A stretch of 64,000 nucleotides of DNA from NCBI RefSeq assembly GCF_008801405.1, contig NZ_VZPV01000001.1:1364001-1428000 (forward strand), given 5' to 3'. A program made the position numbers and the translations under genes. The first letter of the stretch is position 1. The number at the start of each line of letters is the position of its first letter. The notes beneath the pieces were generated by a model. It did no database searches. It worked only from the letters and a program-made list of their open reading frames with translations, and was not told where the DNA came from. This document shows, one piece after another, positions 23,865 to 33,125 of this stretch. Origin of the DNA: Ralstonia insidiosa (GTDB lineage Bacteria > Pseudomonadota > Gammaproteobacteria > Burkholderiales > Burkholderiaceae).

Positions 23865-24494
23865 TTAGGGGAGGCGGCGCAGTACGGCGCGCACCGGGCT
23901 CGCATCGAGCGTGGCGAACTTGAGCGGTAGGGCGATCAGTTCGTAGTCACCGGCGGGCACTTCGTCGAGCACGAGTCCTTCGAGGATGGCCAGGCCGTGT
24001 TTGCCGACGGCGTGGTGCGCGTCCATGGTCTTGGAGGTCTGCGGGTCGAGCGAGGCGGTGTCGACGCCAATCAGGCGCACGCCATGCGCGGCCAGCAGTT
24101 CAATCGTTTCGGGCGCGACGGCGGCAAAGTTATCGTCCCACGTGGTCTGCGGCATCTGGGCGTACGTGCGCAGCAGCACGCGGGGCGGCGTGCCAGTCAA
24201 CGCATCACGCACGTGTTCCGGCTCAACACGCGCGACGCCTACACAGTGAATGACGCGGCAGGGTCCGAGATAAGCGTCCAGCGGCACTTGCCCGATGGCA
24301 GCGCCGTCCGCGTGATAGTGCAGCGGCGCATCAGCATGCGCGCCCGTGTGCGGCGATAGTGTGATGCGCCCGACGTTGACTGGGCAGTCACCTTCGAGCT
24401 TCCACGCAATTTCCTGCGAAAACGGCGTGTCGCCGGGCCAGGTGGGCGTGGCGGTCGAGAGGGCGGGGCTGATGTCCCACAAAGTGCGTTCCAA
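23865..24494 (-). CDS. kynB: Kynurenine formamidase
   Basis: Hydrolyses N-formylkynurenine to kynurenine and formate. 209 residues if started at TTG 24494, which gives MERTLWDISPALSTATPTWP, the canonical KynB start, with GGAG five bases upstream. A longer in-frame start at 24557 would add 21 residues that do not look conserved. The metal-binding motif HTGAHADAPLHYH is at about residues 49-61, and GVRLIGVDTASLDP near 142. It heads kynBUA and is divergent from kynR. Confidence 0.93.
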   Translation of the reverse strand: MERTLWDISPALSTATPTWPGDTPFSQEIAWKLEGDCPVNVGRITLSPHTGAHADAPLHYHADGAAIGQVPLDAYLGPCRVIHCVGVARVEPEHVRDALTGTPPRVLLRTYAQMPQTTWDDNFAAVAPETIELLAAHGVRLIGVDTASLDPQTSKTMDAHHAVGKHGLAILEGLVLDEVPAGDYELIALPLKFATLDASPVRAVLRRLP

Positions 24495-24642
24495 GGCGGC
24501 TCCAGGGCAGAAAACTCGGTGAATCCGTGCCGAAATGATAGGGAAATCCGCGCGCAATGGGTTTGCATATTCGTGCGTGCCGTTCTACAGAATTCGCATA
24601 AAATTCAATAGACCAACGAAATCACGCAAAGAACCACGACAG

Positions 24643-25173
24643 ATGCAACTCGACACCACAGATCTGCGCATTCTCCAGGTGTTGCAGGAGGATGGCCGCA
24701 TTAGCAACCAGGACTTGGCCGAGCGCGTGGCGCTGTCGCCGTCGGCCTGCCTGCGGCGAGTGCGGATGCTGGAAGAGGGCGGCGCCATCACCGGTTACCG
24801 GGCGCAACTCGGCCGGGCGGCGCTGGGGCTGGAGCTGGAGGCCATCGTGCAGGTATCGATGCGGCAGGACGTGACCGGCTGGCACGAGACCTTCATGGCC
24901 GCCGTGCAGAGCTGGCCCGAGATCGTGGCCGCCTACATCATCACCGGGGATTGCAACTACATCCTGCGCGTGCAGGCGCCCACGCTGCAGCACTATTCGG
25001 AGTTCATCATCGAGCGGCTGTACAAGACGCCGGGCGTGATGGACATCCGCTCGAACATCGTGCTACGTACGATCAAAGACCGCGAAGGCGGTCTCGCGCT
25101 GCTGATGGAGTCACGCGGTGTGCGGCCGCTGGAGAGTGGGGCGGGCGCCGGCAAGCGCCCGCAGGGGGGCTAG
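24643..25173 (+). CDS. kynR: Lrp/AsnC family regulator KynR
   Basis: 176 residues. The Lrp helix-turn-helix domain is at about residues 4-60 (LDTTDLRILQVLQEDGRISN, SPSACLRRVRMLEEGGAITGYRA). The RAM effector domain is at about 65-150 (EIVAAYIITGDCNYILRVQA, TPGVMDIRSNIVLRTIKDRE). It is divergent from kynBUA, the arrangement of the kynurenine-responsive activator KynR in Pseudomonas and relatives. The promoter gap holds an AT-rich stretch at 24591-24613 that is a likely binding zone. Start ATG 24643. Its stop shares CTAG with the stop of the convergent flavin reductase. Confidence 0.88.
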   Translation: MQLDTTDLRILQVLQEDGRISNQDLAERVALSPSACLRRVRMLEEGGAITGYRAQLGRAALGLELEAIVQVSMRQDVTGWHETFMAAVQSWPEIVAAYIITGDCNYILRVQAPTLQHYSEFIIERLYKTPGVMDIRSNIVLRTIKDREGGLALLMESRGVRPLESGAGAGKRPQGG

Positions 25174-25748
25174 CCGCCGATCGCCGTGAGCGATGAAAAC
25201 GCGCCGCGATGGAATACCAGCGGGGCGCCATCTGGATCGACCACGCCACAGCGCTCCACCTCGCCAACGAAGATGACGTGGTCGCCTTCGTCGTAGCGGC
25301 TGCGGTTATGGCACTCGAACCACGCCAGGGATTGCGCGAGGATGGGCAGGCCGGTCGGGCTGAGGGTGTAGTCGACGTTGGCAAAGCGGTCGCCCTTGAG
25401 CGTAGCGAAGCGCTTGCATAACTCCAACTGGTCGGCGGACAGGATGTTGATGACGTAGTGCGAGCCGGCGTGGAACAGCGGGAATGAGTTCGCCTGCGTG
25501 CCGAGGCTCCAGAGCACCAGGGGCGGGTCCAACGACACCGAGTTGAACGAGCTGGCCGTCACGCCGACGAACGCCGGCTTGCCATGACCACCTTCCGCGC
25601 GCGTGGTGACCACGGTCACGCCGGTGGCAAACTGGGATAGCGCGCGCCGGAAATGCGCAGCATCAAAATCAGGCGGGGCGGCGCTGCGCTGTTGACGTTG
25701 ATGTGCCGACGGCTTGCGCGCAGAAGATTCGCTGTCGCGCGCGTCCAT
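25170..25748 (-). CDS. Flavin reductase family protein
   Basis: FMN-binding split-barrel reductase, the small component that supplies reduced flavin to two-component monooxygenases. 192 residues. After a polar N-terminus (1-30) comes DAAHFRRALSQFATGVTVVT, then VGVTASSFNSVSLDPPLVLW (flavin site), AGSHYVINILSADQLELCKRF and DHVIFVGEVERCG. ATG 25748 has CGGAG eight bases upstream; a second ATG at 25772 lacks a ribosome site. No partner oxygenase is adjacent; the DszC-like protein at 10-11 kb is one possible user, by inference only. Confidence 0.85.
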   Translation of the reverse strand: MDARDSESSARKPSAHQRQQRSAAPPDFDAAHFRRALSQFATGVTVVTTRAEGGHGKPAFVGVTASSFNSVSLDPPLVLWSLGTQANSFPLFHAGSHYVINILSADQLELCKRFATLKGDRFANVDYTLSPTGLPILAQSLAWFECHNRSRYDEGDHVIFVGEVERCGVVDPDGAPLVFHRGAFSSLTAIGG

Positions 25749-26124
25749 GGGAATGGCTCCGTGTTGATCCATGCAAACGACCGAAAGTAATGCCCCAATT
25801 GTAACGGACGGCCGATAGGGCCGCCCGCGGGTAGGGCTTTGCATGGCACAAGGCGCACATGTCAGGATGTGCCTCGTCGGCCGACCAATGGCAGAGGGGC
25901 GATTTGGCGGGGCCAGTACGCCAACGCTTCCGTTGCCGTGGGCGGCCGGATGAAAAACGGGCGCGATATCAACACGTCATATTTTTGGGCGGAACGATTT
26001 GCGGGCGGCCTGGGCAAATGCAATTGCGCTGCCGCTTTTCCGCGTGCGGGGCTTCAATCTCACTCAGGAATGACATGCGCGGCACTCACCGCTGCATCTC
26101 AATCGCCTTCGGAACATTGCACTG
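25749..26124. other. Intergenic region flavin reductase / beta-lactamase
   Basis: 376 bases without a supported gene. It has the promoter of the flavin reductase on the minus strand and the beta-lactamase promoter on the plus strand. No ampR-like divergent regulator is present; short frames here lack family features. Base composition becomes more AT-rich from about 25960 on. Confidence 0.45.
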
Positions 26125-26997
26125 ATGATTTCAAGAAAAAATAAGGTCTTCATCCTGATGGCGGGCATGCTGGTGGCAGGTGCCAATGCGTACGCCTTCA
26201 ACGGCAAGTGGCTGCAGCAAGCAACCCAGCGCGAAGAGGAAGCACTCAATGCCAGAATTGGCGTTGCCGTCATCGACAAAGAATCCGGCATGACCTGGAG
26301 CTATCGCGGCGATGAGGCTTTTCCGATCAACAGCACGCACAAGGCCTATCTCTGCGCAGCGCTGCTTGAAAAGGTCGATCAGAAACAGCTCGCGTTGAGT
26401 GATCGAACGACTCTCTCCAAGCGTGATTTGGTGGCCTACTCGCCGATTACCGAAACGTTACTGCCGCCACAGACGGCCTCCAACGCACAACTGTGCGAAG
26501 CCGCTGTGAGCCACAGCGACAACACCGCAGCAAACAAGGTGCTGGAGAAGATTGGCGGCGTGGATGGTTTTAACGGATTCATGCGATCGATTGGCGACCA
26601 GAAAACACGGCTGGATCGGAAGGAGCCCGAACTCAACGAAGGCACGCCCGGAGACCCACGGGACACCACAACGCCGGTGGCGGCCGTTCGCAGCCTGGAT
26701 CAGATCTTCTTTAGCGACCATCTATCCAGAAGCTCAAAATCTGAGCTGAAGACTTGGATGGTCAATGACAAGGTCGCAGCGGATCTGCTGAGGAAATCGT
26801 TGCCGGCCGGTTGGGACATTGCCGACAAGACCGGGGCAGGTGGCTATGGGTCCCGCTCAATCGTGGCCGTCGTCTACCCGCGCGGCAAGAAACCGCTGCT
26901 GGTTTCGATCTACATCACCCAGACGAAGGCGACCCTTGGTGAAAGCAATGCGGCTATCGCCAGGATGGGGGCCATCCTGTTCAAGAGCATGCAGTAA
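26125..26997 (+). CDS. Class A beta-lactamase
   Basis: Periplasmic serine beta-lactamase, 290 residues. Signal peptide at about 1-24 (VFILMAGMLVAGANAYA). All catalytic motifs of class A are intact: Ser70-Thr-His-Lys73, Ser131-Asp-Asn133, the omega-loop Glu167 with Asn171 (EPELN), and Lys235-Thr-Gly237. Cys77 and Cys124 match the disulfide of TEM-like enzymes. There is no cysteine next to Ser70, so the disulfide typical of class A carbapenemases is absent. Codon use is visibly less GC-rich than in flanking genes, suggesting acquisition by transfer. No AmpR gene is adjacent. The substrate range cannot be read from sequence. Confidence 0.92.
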   Translation: MISRKNKVFILMAGMLVAGANAYAFNGKWLQQATQREEEALNARIGVAVIDKESGMTWSYRGDEAFPINSTHKAYLCAALLEKVDQKQLALSDRTTLSKRDLVAYSPITETLLPPQTASNAQLCEAAVSHSDNTAANKVLEKIGGVDGFNGFMRSIGDQKTRLDRKEPELNEGTPGDPRDTTTPVAAVRSLDQIFFSDHLSRSSKSELKTWMVNDKVAADLLRKSLPAGWDIADKTGAGGYGSRSIVAVVYPRGKKPLLVSIYITQTKATLGESNAAIARMGAILFKSMQ

Positions 26998-27065
26998 GTC
27001 GAAAGGCCAACCCTTGTGGCGGGTCTTTCTGCCCAAAAATTGGAAGCAGACTCAGGAGAAAAACC

Positions 27066-27632
<567 letters not shown>

Positions 27633-27645
27633 GGAGCGGCCGGGG

Positions 27646-28731
27646 CTACGCCGCGTCTGCCGGCAGGCGCGCGGCGATGGCTTCGGCCAGCTTGATGCAC
27701 GACAGTGGGGACGAACCCTCAGCCTTGTTGCTGACCAGGATCGTCACCTTGCGCCCGGCGGCCAGCGCGGCCACCGCCATGTCGGCCAGCGTCTCGCGCG
27801 AGAACGGGTCTTCATCGACGAGCTTGTCGAACGGCTTGTAGGCCGCTTCGGCTTGCGCATAGCGGTAGCGGCTGTTCAGGTTCCAGCGCACCACCAGCGG
27901 GCCGCCCGCACCCTCATCCAACAACGCCACGGCGGCGGCTTGCCGATCTGCCGCCGGCATGCGCTCGTGCAGGCCCACGCAGTAGCGCACGCCTGCCGCG
28001 CGCAGCATCTTGATGAAGCGTGGTGTGAGGAGCGTGGCGTCGCGCAATTCCACCGCGTAAACGGCATCCGGATTGAGTTGCGGATCGAGCGGCGGCAGCG
28101 CGGTCAGAAACGCTTCGAGCCGTTCCACAAAACCGGTGGCGTCTTCAGCCAGCGCGCCCAGTGGCGAGAGCTGGAACACCAGCGGCCCGCACCGCACGCC
28201 GAGCCCACGCGTGGCCGGATCGACAAAATCGCGGATCGCAAATTCTGCGTTCAAGAACGCGGGGTTGGCCATGCGGCCGCGTCCGTCCGATTCGCGAATC
28301 CATGCATCGCATACGGCGGACGTGGCCTTGACGGCAAAGCGGAAATCTTCCGGCACGCTGGCCGCGTAGGCCACGTAGTCCGCCAACGGAATCGGCGAAT
28401 AGAAGCCTCGGTCAATGCTGACCGTGCGCAGCAGCGGATGCTGTGCGTAGGCCGACAGCCCTTTGCGCGCGAGCATCGAATCCGAATACTCGCCCGCATA
28501 CACCAGCCCGTCCCACCCCGGGTACGACCACGACGACGTGCCAATGCGTAACCCATGCAGCCCACGCAGCAGGCGCTGCGCGAGCGCCGCCACCTCGGGT
28601 GAAACCGTGGCCGGCTGCACACCCTGGCGGGTGGCGGAGCGCTTGGGTTTGGCAGGTGGTTTGGCGGCCGCGTCGTCGCTGGGGGCGGGCGGTGCGCCAA
28701 ACAGGTCGTCGATAGGCGGGCTGGTGGTCAA
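27646..28731 (-). CDS. DUF72 domain protein
   Basis: TIM-barrel protein of the DUF72 (YecE-like) family, function unknown. 361 residues from the best start candidate, TTG 28731, four bases after the cfa stop. The first 60 residues are Pro/Ala/Lys-rich and not conserved. The domain runs from LRIGTSSWSYPGWDGLVYAG (about residue 62) through DRGFYSPIPLADYVAYAASV and FRFAVKATSAVCD, and later YAVELRDATLLTPRFIKML and LVVRWNLNSRYRYAQAE. No clear ribosome site is seen, so the true start is uncertain. It is likely cotranscribed with cfa. Confidence 0.8.
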   Translation of the reverse strand: MTTSPPIDDLFGAPPAPSDDAAAKPPAKPKRSATRQGVQPATVSPEVAALAQRLLRGLHGLRIGTSSWSYPGWDGLVYAGEYSDSMLARKGLSAYAQHPLLRTVSIDRGFYSPIPLADYVAYAASVPEDFRFAVKATSAVCDAWIRESDGRGRMANPAFLNAEFAIRDFVDPATRGLGVRCGPLVFQLSPLGALAEDATGFVERLEAFLTALPPLDPQLNPDAVYAVELRDATLLTPRFIKMLRAAGVRYCVGLHERMPAADRQAAAVALLDEGAGGPLVVRWNLNSRYRYAQAEAAYKPFDKLVDEDPFSRETLADMAVAALAAGRKVTILVSNKAEGSSPLSCIKLAEAIAARLPADAA

Positions 28732-28735
28732 ATGG

Positions 28736-29956
28736 TCACGCGTAGATAAAGCGGCGCGACCACGGGATCGATGTCGCCGACTGGCCGGCCTTCTGCAGCA
28801 CGGTCTGGAAGATCGAGATCTCGTCGGCGTCAAAGGCATGTGCGCAGCCCGCCAGATAGACGCGCCAGATGCGGTACTTCTTCTCGCCGACCATCGCGCG
28901 GATGGTGTCGCCGTTGGCCTCGAAGCGCTCGGCCCAGTGCTCGAGCGTGCGCGCATAGTGGCGGCGCAGGCTTTCGACGTCAAGCGCTTCCAAGCCACCG
29001 TCCTGCGCGGCAGAGAGCGCCAGCGAGATATGCGGCAGTTCGCCCTGCGGGAAGACGTAGCGATCGATGAAATCGCCGCCACCCATCGCGGCCTCGCCGC
29101 CGTCGGGGTCGGTGGAGGTGATGCCGTGGTTCATGGCGACACCGCCATCGGCCAGCAGGTCGTGCATGCGGCGGAAGTACCCCGGCAGGTTCTTGCGCCC
29201 GACGTGCTCGAACATGCCGACGCTGGTGATGCGGTCGAACTGGCCGGCGAGGTCGCGGTAGTCCTGGATGCGGATTTCGATCTGGTCCTGCAGCCCGGCG
29301 GCGCGCACGCGTTCGGTGGCGAGGTCGTACTGGTTTTGCGACAGCGTCACGCCCAGACAGCGCGCGCCGTACTTCTGCGCCGCGCGCAGCACCAGCGCGC
29401 CCCAGCCACAGCCGATGTCGAGCAGCGTTTGCCCAGGCTGCAAGCGGATTTTGGTGAGGATGTGGTCGATCTTCTTGAGCTGCGCTTCGTCGAGTGTTTC
29501 GTCGCCGTTCTCGAAGTAGGCGCAGGAGTAGACCATGTTCTGGTCCAGCCACAGCTGGTAGAAGTCGTTGGAGACGTCGTAGTGGTACTGGATCGATTCC
29601 TTGTCGCCTTCCTTCGTGTGCGCGAAGTGGCGTACCACGCGAGCCAGCGCGTTGCCGCTCTTGGCGGCCGCCGCGGAGGCCAGGCCGTAGCTCACGTTGA
29701 TGATGTCGGCCAGTTTGCCTTCCAGGTCGATCTTCTCCTGGACGTAGGCCTCACCAAGGTTGTTAAGCGTGGGGGACAGCAGCAGCGGCAGGGCGCTGGC
29801 TTCGCGCACGGTGAGCGTGACGCGCGGTTGGTCGAAGCGGCCGAGTTCGTACTGGTCGCCGTTCCATAGGCGCAGGCGCACCGGGAGGTTGGCAGATTCG
29901 CGGATCTCCTTGATCCACTGCTCGAGCTTGCGGTCAATCGCCTGTTGAAAAAACAT
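28736..29956 (-). CDS. cfa: Cyclopropane-fatty-acyl-phospholipid synthase
   Basis: SAM-dependent methylenation of unsaturated phospholipid chains at the membrane surface, a stationary-phase and acid-stress change. 406 residues. An N-terminal lipid-binding domain (about 1-110) precedes HYDVSNDFYQLWLDQNMVYS. The SAM-binding motif LDIGCGWGALVLRAAQKYGA follows, then GVTLSQNQYDLATERVRAAG and FDRITSVGMFEHVGRKNLPG. GGGAGG lies eight bases before ATG 29956. The DUF72 gene follows closely on the same strand. Confidence 0.95.
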   Translation of the reverse strand: MFFQQAIDRKLEQWIKEIRESANLPVRLRLWNGDQYELGRFDQPRVTLTVREASALPLLLSPTLNNLGEAYVQEKIDLEGKLADIINVSYGLASAAAAKSGNALARVVRHFAHTKEGDKESIQYHYDVSNDFYQLWLDQNMVYSCAYFENGDETLDEAQLKKIDHILTKIRLQPGQTLLDIGCGWGALVLRAAQKYGARCLGVTLSQNQYDLATERVRAAGLQDQIEIRIQDYRDLAGQFDRITSVGMFEHVGRKNLPGYFRRMHDLLADGGVAMNHGITSTDPDGGEAAMGGGDFIDRYVFPQGELPHISLALSAAQDGGLEALDVESLRRHYARTLEHWAERFEANGDTIRAMVGEKKYRIWRVYLAGCAHAFDADEISIFQTVLQKAGQSATSIPWSRRFIYA

Positions 29957-30176
29957 GTCGAGGCCTCCCAGATGTGCACAGATTCGGGGCGGCCATCGGA
30001 TTGCCGCCCGAACGGATCACAACGCATCACATTAGCTTACGACAAACTTTTCCATGCTGCTGTGCGGGTCTTAGGGGCGGCGCGAGGCCCTATCCACGTG
30101 GCAGCAAGCGCCGTGCCGGGATGACGCGGCGCGCAATAACCCATTGCGCGCGGGGCTCCATTCGGGCCATACCCGA

Positions 30177-30815
30177 TCAGGGGGCCAGGCGGGCGATCTT
30201 CCAGGCGCCGTCGGCTTGCTTGCGATATTCCAGCCGGTCATGCAGGCGAGACGGACGGCCTTGCCAGAATTCCAGGCACGCGGGCAGCAGGCGGTAACCG
30301 CCCCAGTGCGGCGGGCGCGGCGGTGCATCGCCAAAGCGTTCGCGGTATTCGGCCTCGCGGGCCTCCAGCGTGGCGCGGTCAGGCACTTCGCTGCTTTGCT
30401 CCGATGCCCAAGCACCCAGGCGCGAGCCCAGCGGGCGCGAGTGGTAGTAGGCATCGCTCTCGGCTTCCGACACTTTCTCGACGATGCCCTGGATGCGCAC
30501 CTGGCGCTCCAGCCCAATCCAGTGGAACAGCAGCGCCGCGTGCGGGTTGGCGGCCAGTTCCTCGCCCTTGTGGCTGGCGTAGTTGGTGAAGAAGGTGAAG
30601 CCGCGCTCGTCCAGGTTCTTGAGCAGGACGATGCGCGCCGACGGCTGGCCGTGCGCGTCGACCGTAGCGAGCGACATGGCGTTGACCTCGGCCACCTCGG
30701 CCTTGAGTGCTTCGTCAAACCAGCGGCGGAACTGGCGCAGAGGGTTGGCGTCGACGTCGGCAATGTCGAGCGAGGCGCGGGCGTATTCGGTGCGGATATC
30801 GGCGATGGAAGTCAT
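30177..30815 (-). CDS. pdxH: Pyridoxamine/pyridoxine 5'-phosphate oxidase
   Basis: FMN enzyme making pyridoxal phosphate from PNP or PMP. 212 residues. Blocks: DADANPLRQF-like DVDANPLRQFRRWFDEALKA, AMSLATVDAHGQPSARIVLL, LKNLDERGFTFFTNYASHKG, RQVRIQGIVEKVSEAESDAY, and the C-terminal EFWQGRPSRLHDRLEYRK, ending in the usual RLAP. ATG 30815 has AAGGAGA-like sequence upstream (rc of the promoter side is GC-poor). It is divergent from the sugar dehydrogenase operon. Confidence 0.95.
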   Translation of the reverse strand: MTSIADIRTEYARASLDIADVDANPLRQFRRWFDEALKAEVAEVNAMSLATVDAHGQPSARIVLLKNLDERGFTFFTNYASHKGEELAANPHAALLFHWIGLERQVRIQGIVEKVSEAESDAYYHSRPLGSRLGAWASEQSSEVPDRATLEAREAEYRERFGDAPPRPPHWGGYRLLPACLEFWQGRPSRLHDRLEYRKQADGAWKIARLAP

Positions 30816-31019
30816 GGTGCAAGGAGAAGCGGCATGCGAACGGGCCGAGTATAGACAAACGCGGCCGACCACCATTTGCGCATACGCAAGAGTGCCTGGC
30901 ACGGTTCGCGCTTGTGCCGGGGTTCTGGCGATCTGTGATGCGCCACCTATATTGGCAATTCGGGCTGCGCGGCAGCACGCTCGCCCGATCCCCCGCAAAA
31001 GTTGCAAGAGGATGTCGAA

Positions 31020-31514
31020 ATGGCGACCCATTCTCCTTCCCCTGAACCCGCAGATGCGCCTTTCGGGTTGACGCGCCGCCAGTGGTTGCAAGGCACGCTG
31101 GCTGTTGCGGCTGCCGGGCTGGTCGGCGCGCAGGTGCTGCACGCGGTGGCGCAGGCCCCAGGTGAGCCGCTCGATGCGTTCATGGCGTTGTCACAGGCGT
31201 TGACGGCCCGGCCAGCGCTGGACCGTGCTGTCGGCACGCGCTTGCTGGCGGCGTTGGGCAAGCCGGGCAGCGACTTTGTCGCGCAGTTGCGGCCGCTGGC
31301 GCAATCGCTGGCAGCCGGTGCGCTCTCGGAAGACCAACAGAAGACCGCGTTGCGCATTCTGGAGGCGTGGTACCTGGGCGTGGTCGACGGTAACGTCGTT
31401 ACGTACGAACAGGCGCTGATGTACAGCGTGGTGTCCGACACACTGGTCATCCGCACGTATTGCCCCAACCAGCCCGGCTTCTGGGCTGAGCCCCCCGTCG
31501 AGAGGCAAGCCTGA
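31020..31514 (+). CDS. FAD sugar dehydrogenase gamma (hitch-hiker) subunit
   Basis: Small subunit that carries the catalytic subunit across the membrane. 164 residues. The twin-arginine signal TRRQWLQGTLAVAAAGLVGA is at about residues 17-37, and the rest is helical (VDGNVVTYEQALMYSVVSDT, IRTYCPNQPGFWAEPP). Length and Tat signal match the gamma subunit of the Burkholderia cepacia FAD-dependent glucose dehydrogenase. AGAGGA precedes ATG 31020. Its stop overlaps the start of the alpha gene (TGATG), so it heads a tightly coupled gamma-alpha-beta operon. Confidence 0.87.
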   Translation: MATHSPSPEPADAPFGLTRRQWLQGTLAVAAAGLVGAQVLHAVAQAPGEPLDAFMALSQALTARPALDRAVGTRLLAALGKPGSDFVAQLRPLAQSLAAGALSEDQQKTALRILEAWYLGVVDGNVVTYEQALMYSVVSDTLVIRTYCPNQPGFWAEPPVERQA

Positions 31515-33124
31515 TGCCCGATACTCAACAAGCCGATATCGTTGTGGTGGGTTCCGGCGTGGCCGGTGCGCTGGTGGCGTACGAGCTGGCGCGTGCCGGC
31601 AAGTCGGTGCTGATGCTCGAGGCCGGCCCGCGCCTGCCGCGCTGGGAGATCGTCGAGCGCTTCCGCAATCAGGCCGACAAGATGGATTTCATGGCGCCGT
31701 ATCCGTCCACGCCGTGGGCGCCGCATCCGGAGTATGGCCCGCCCAACAACTACCTGATCCTTAAGGGCGAGCACAAATTCAACTCGCAGTACATCCGCGC
31801 GGTGGGCGGTACGACCTGGCACTGGGCGGCATCCACCTGGCGCTTTCTGCCGAATGATTTCAAGCTGCGCAGCGTGTATGGCATCGCGCGCGACTGGCCC
31901 TTGCAGTACAGCGATCTGGAGCGCTACTACGGCCGCGCAGAAGAAGCGCTTGGCGTGTGGGGGCCGAATGATGAGGAACTGGGCTCCCCACGCAGCCAGC
32001 CGTATCCGATGACGCCGCTGCCGCTGTCGTTCAATGAACGCACCATCAAGGAAGCGCTCAACGGGTACGACCCGGACTTCCACGTGGTGACCGAACCGGT
32101 CGCCCGCAACAGCCGCCCCTACGACGGCCGACCGACCTGCTGCGGCAACAACAATTGCATGCCGATCTGCCCGATCGGGGCGATGTACAACGGCATCTTC
32201 CATGTGGAGAAAGCCGAGCAGGCCGGCGCGCGGCTGATCGAAAACGCGGTGGTCTTCAAGCTGGAAGTGGGCGCCAACAAACGCATCGTGGCCGCACGCT
32301 ACAAGGATGCGAAGGGCGCCGAGCACCGTGTGGAAGGCAAGTGGTTCGTGCTGGCTGCCAACGGTATCGAAACGCCCAAGCTGATGCTCATGTCCACCAG
32401 CCAGGACTATCCCAAGGGCGTGGGCAACAGCTCAGACATGGTGGGCCGCAACCTGATGGACCACCCCGGCACCGGCGTGAGCTTCTACGCCGACCGCAAA
32501 CTGTGGCCGGGCCGCGGGCCGCAGGAGATGACCTCGTTGATTGGCTTTCGTGACGGGCCGTTCCGCGCCACGCAGGCGGGCAAGAAGCTGCACCTGTCGA
32601 ACATCTCGCGCATTGAGCAGGAGACGCAGCGCATCTTCAAGGAAGGCAAGCTCATCAAGCCTGCCGAACTGGATGCGCGCATTCGTGACCAGGCCGCGCG
32701 CTTTGTGGAGTTCGACAGCTTTCACGAGATCCTGCCGTTGCCCGAGAATCGCATCGTGCCGAGCGCGACCGAGGTCGACGCCATCGGCATTCCTCGCCCC
32801 GAGATCACCTACCGCATCGACGACTACGTCAAACGCAGCGCCGTGCACACGCGCGAGGTCTATGCCACAGCCGCCAAGGTACTGGGCGGCACCGACGTGC
32901 AGTTCAACGACGACTTCGCGCCCAACAACCACATCACCGGCGCGACCATCATGGGGGCGGACCCGAAGGACTCCGTGGTCGACAAGGACTGCCGCACGTT
33001 CGACCACCCGAACCTGTTCATCAGCAGCAGCTCCACCATGCCCACGGTGGGCACTGTCAACGTAACGCTGACCATTGCGGCGCTGGCGTTGCGCATTGCC
33101 GATCAACTGAAAAAGGAGGCGTGA
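31514..33124 (+). CDS. FAD sugar dehydrogenase alpha subunit (GMC oxidoreductase)
   Basis: Catalytic subunit, 536 residues. The FAD-binding Rossmann motif GSGVAG is at 13-18, followed by VLMLEAGPRLPRW. A cysteine cluster, Cys209, Cys210, Cys215 and Cys219 (CCGNNNCMPICPIG), matches the iron-sulfur site of bacterial FAD glucose dehydrogenase. The GMC C-terminus holds FAPNNHITGATIMG with the active-site His, then SSSTMPTVGTVNVTLTIAAL. It has no own signal and should leave the cytoplasm with the Tat-carrying gamma subunit. The exact sugar or polyol (glucose, gluconate, sorbitol) is not settled by sequence; subunit sizes agree best with the glucose type. Confidence 0.88.
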   Translation: MPDTQQADIVVVGSGVAGALVAYELARAGKSVLMLEAGPRLPRWEIVERFRNQADKMDFMAPYPSTPWAPHPEYGPPNNYLILKGEHKFNSQYIRAVGGTTWHWAASTWRFLPNDFKLRSVYGIARDWPLQYSDLERYYGRAEEALGVWGPNDEELGSPRSQPYPMTPLPLSFNERTIKEALNGYDPDFHVVTEPVARNSRPYDGRPTCCGNNNCMPICPIGAMYNGIFHVEKAEQAGARLIENAVVFKLEVGANKRIVAARYKDAKGAEHRVEGKWFVLAANGIETPKLMLMSTSQDYPKGVGNSSDMVGRNLMDHPGTGVSFYADRKLWPGRGPQEMTSLIGFRDGPFRATQAGKKLHLSNISRIEQETQRIFKEGKLIKPAELDARIRDQAARFVEFDSFHEILPLPENRIVPSATEVDAIGIPRPEITYRIDDYVKRSAVHTREVYATAAKVLGGTDVQFNDDFAPNNHITGATIMGADPKDSVVDKDCRTFDHPNLFISSSSTMPTVGTVNVTLTIAALALRIADQLKKEA

Positions 33125-33125
33125 G

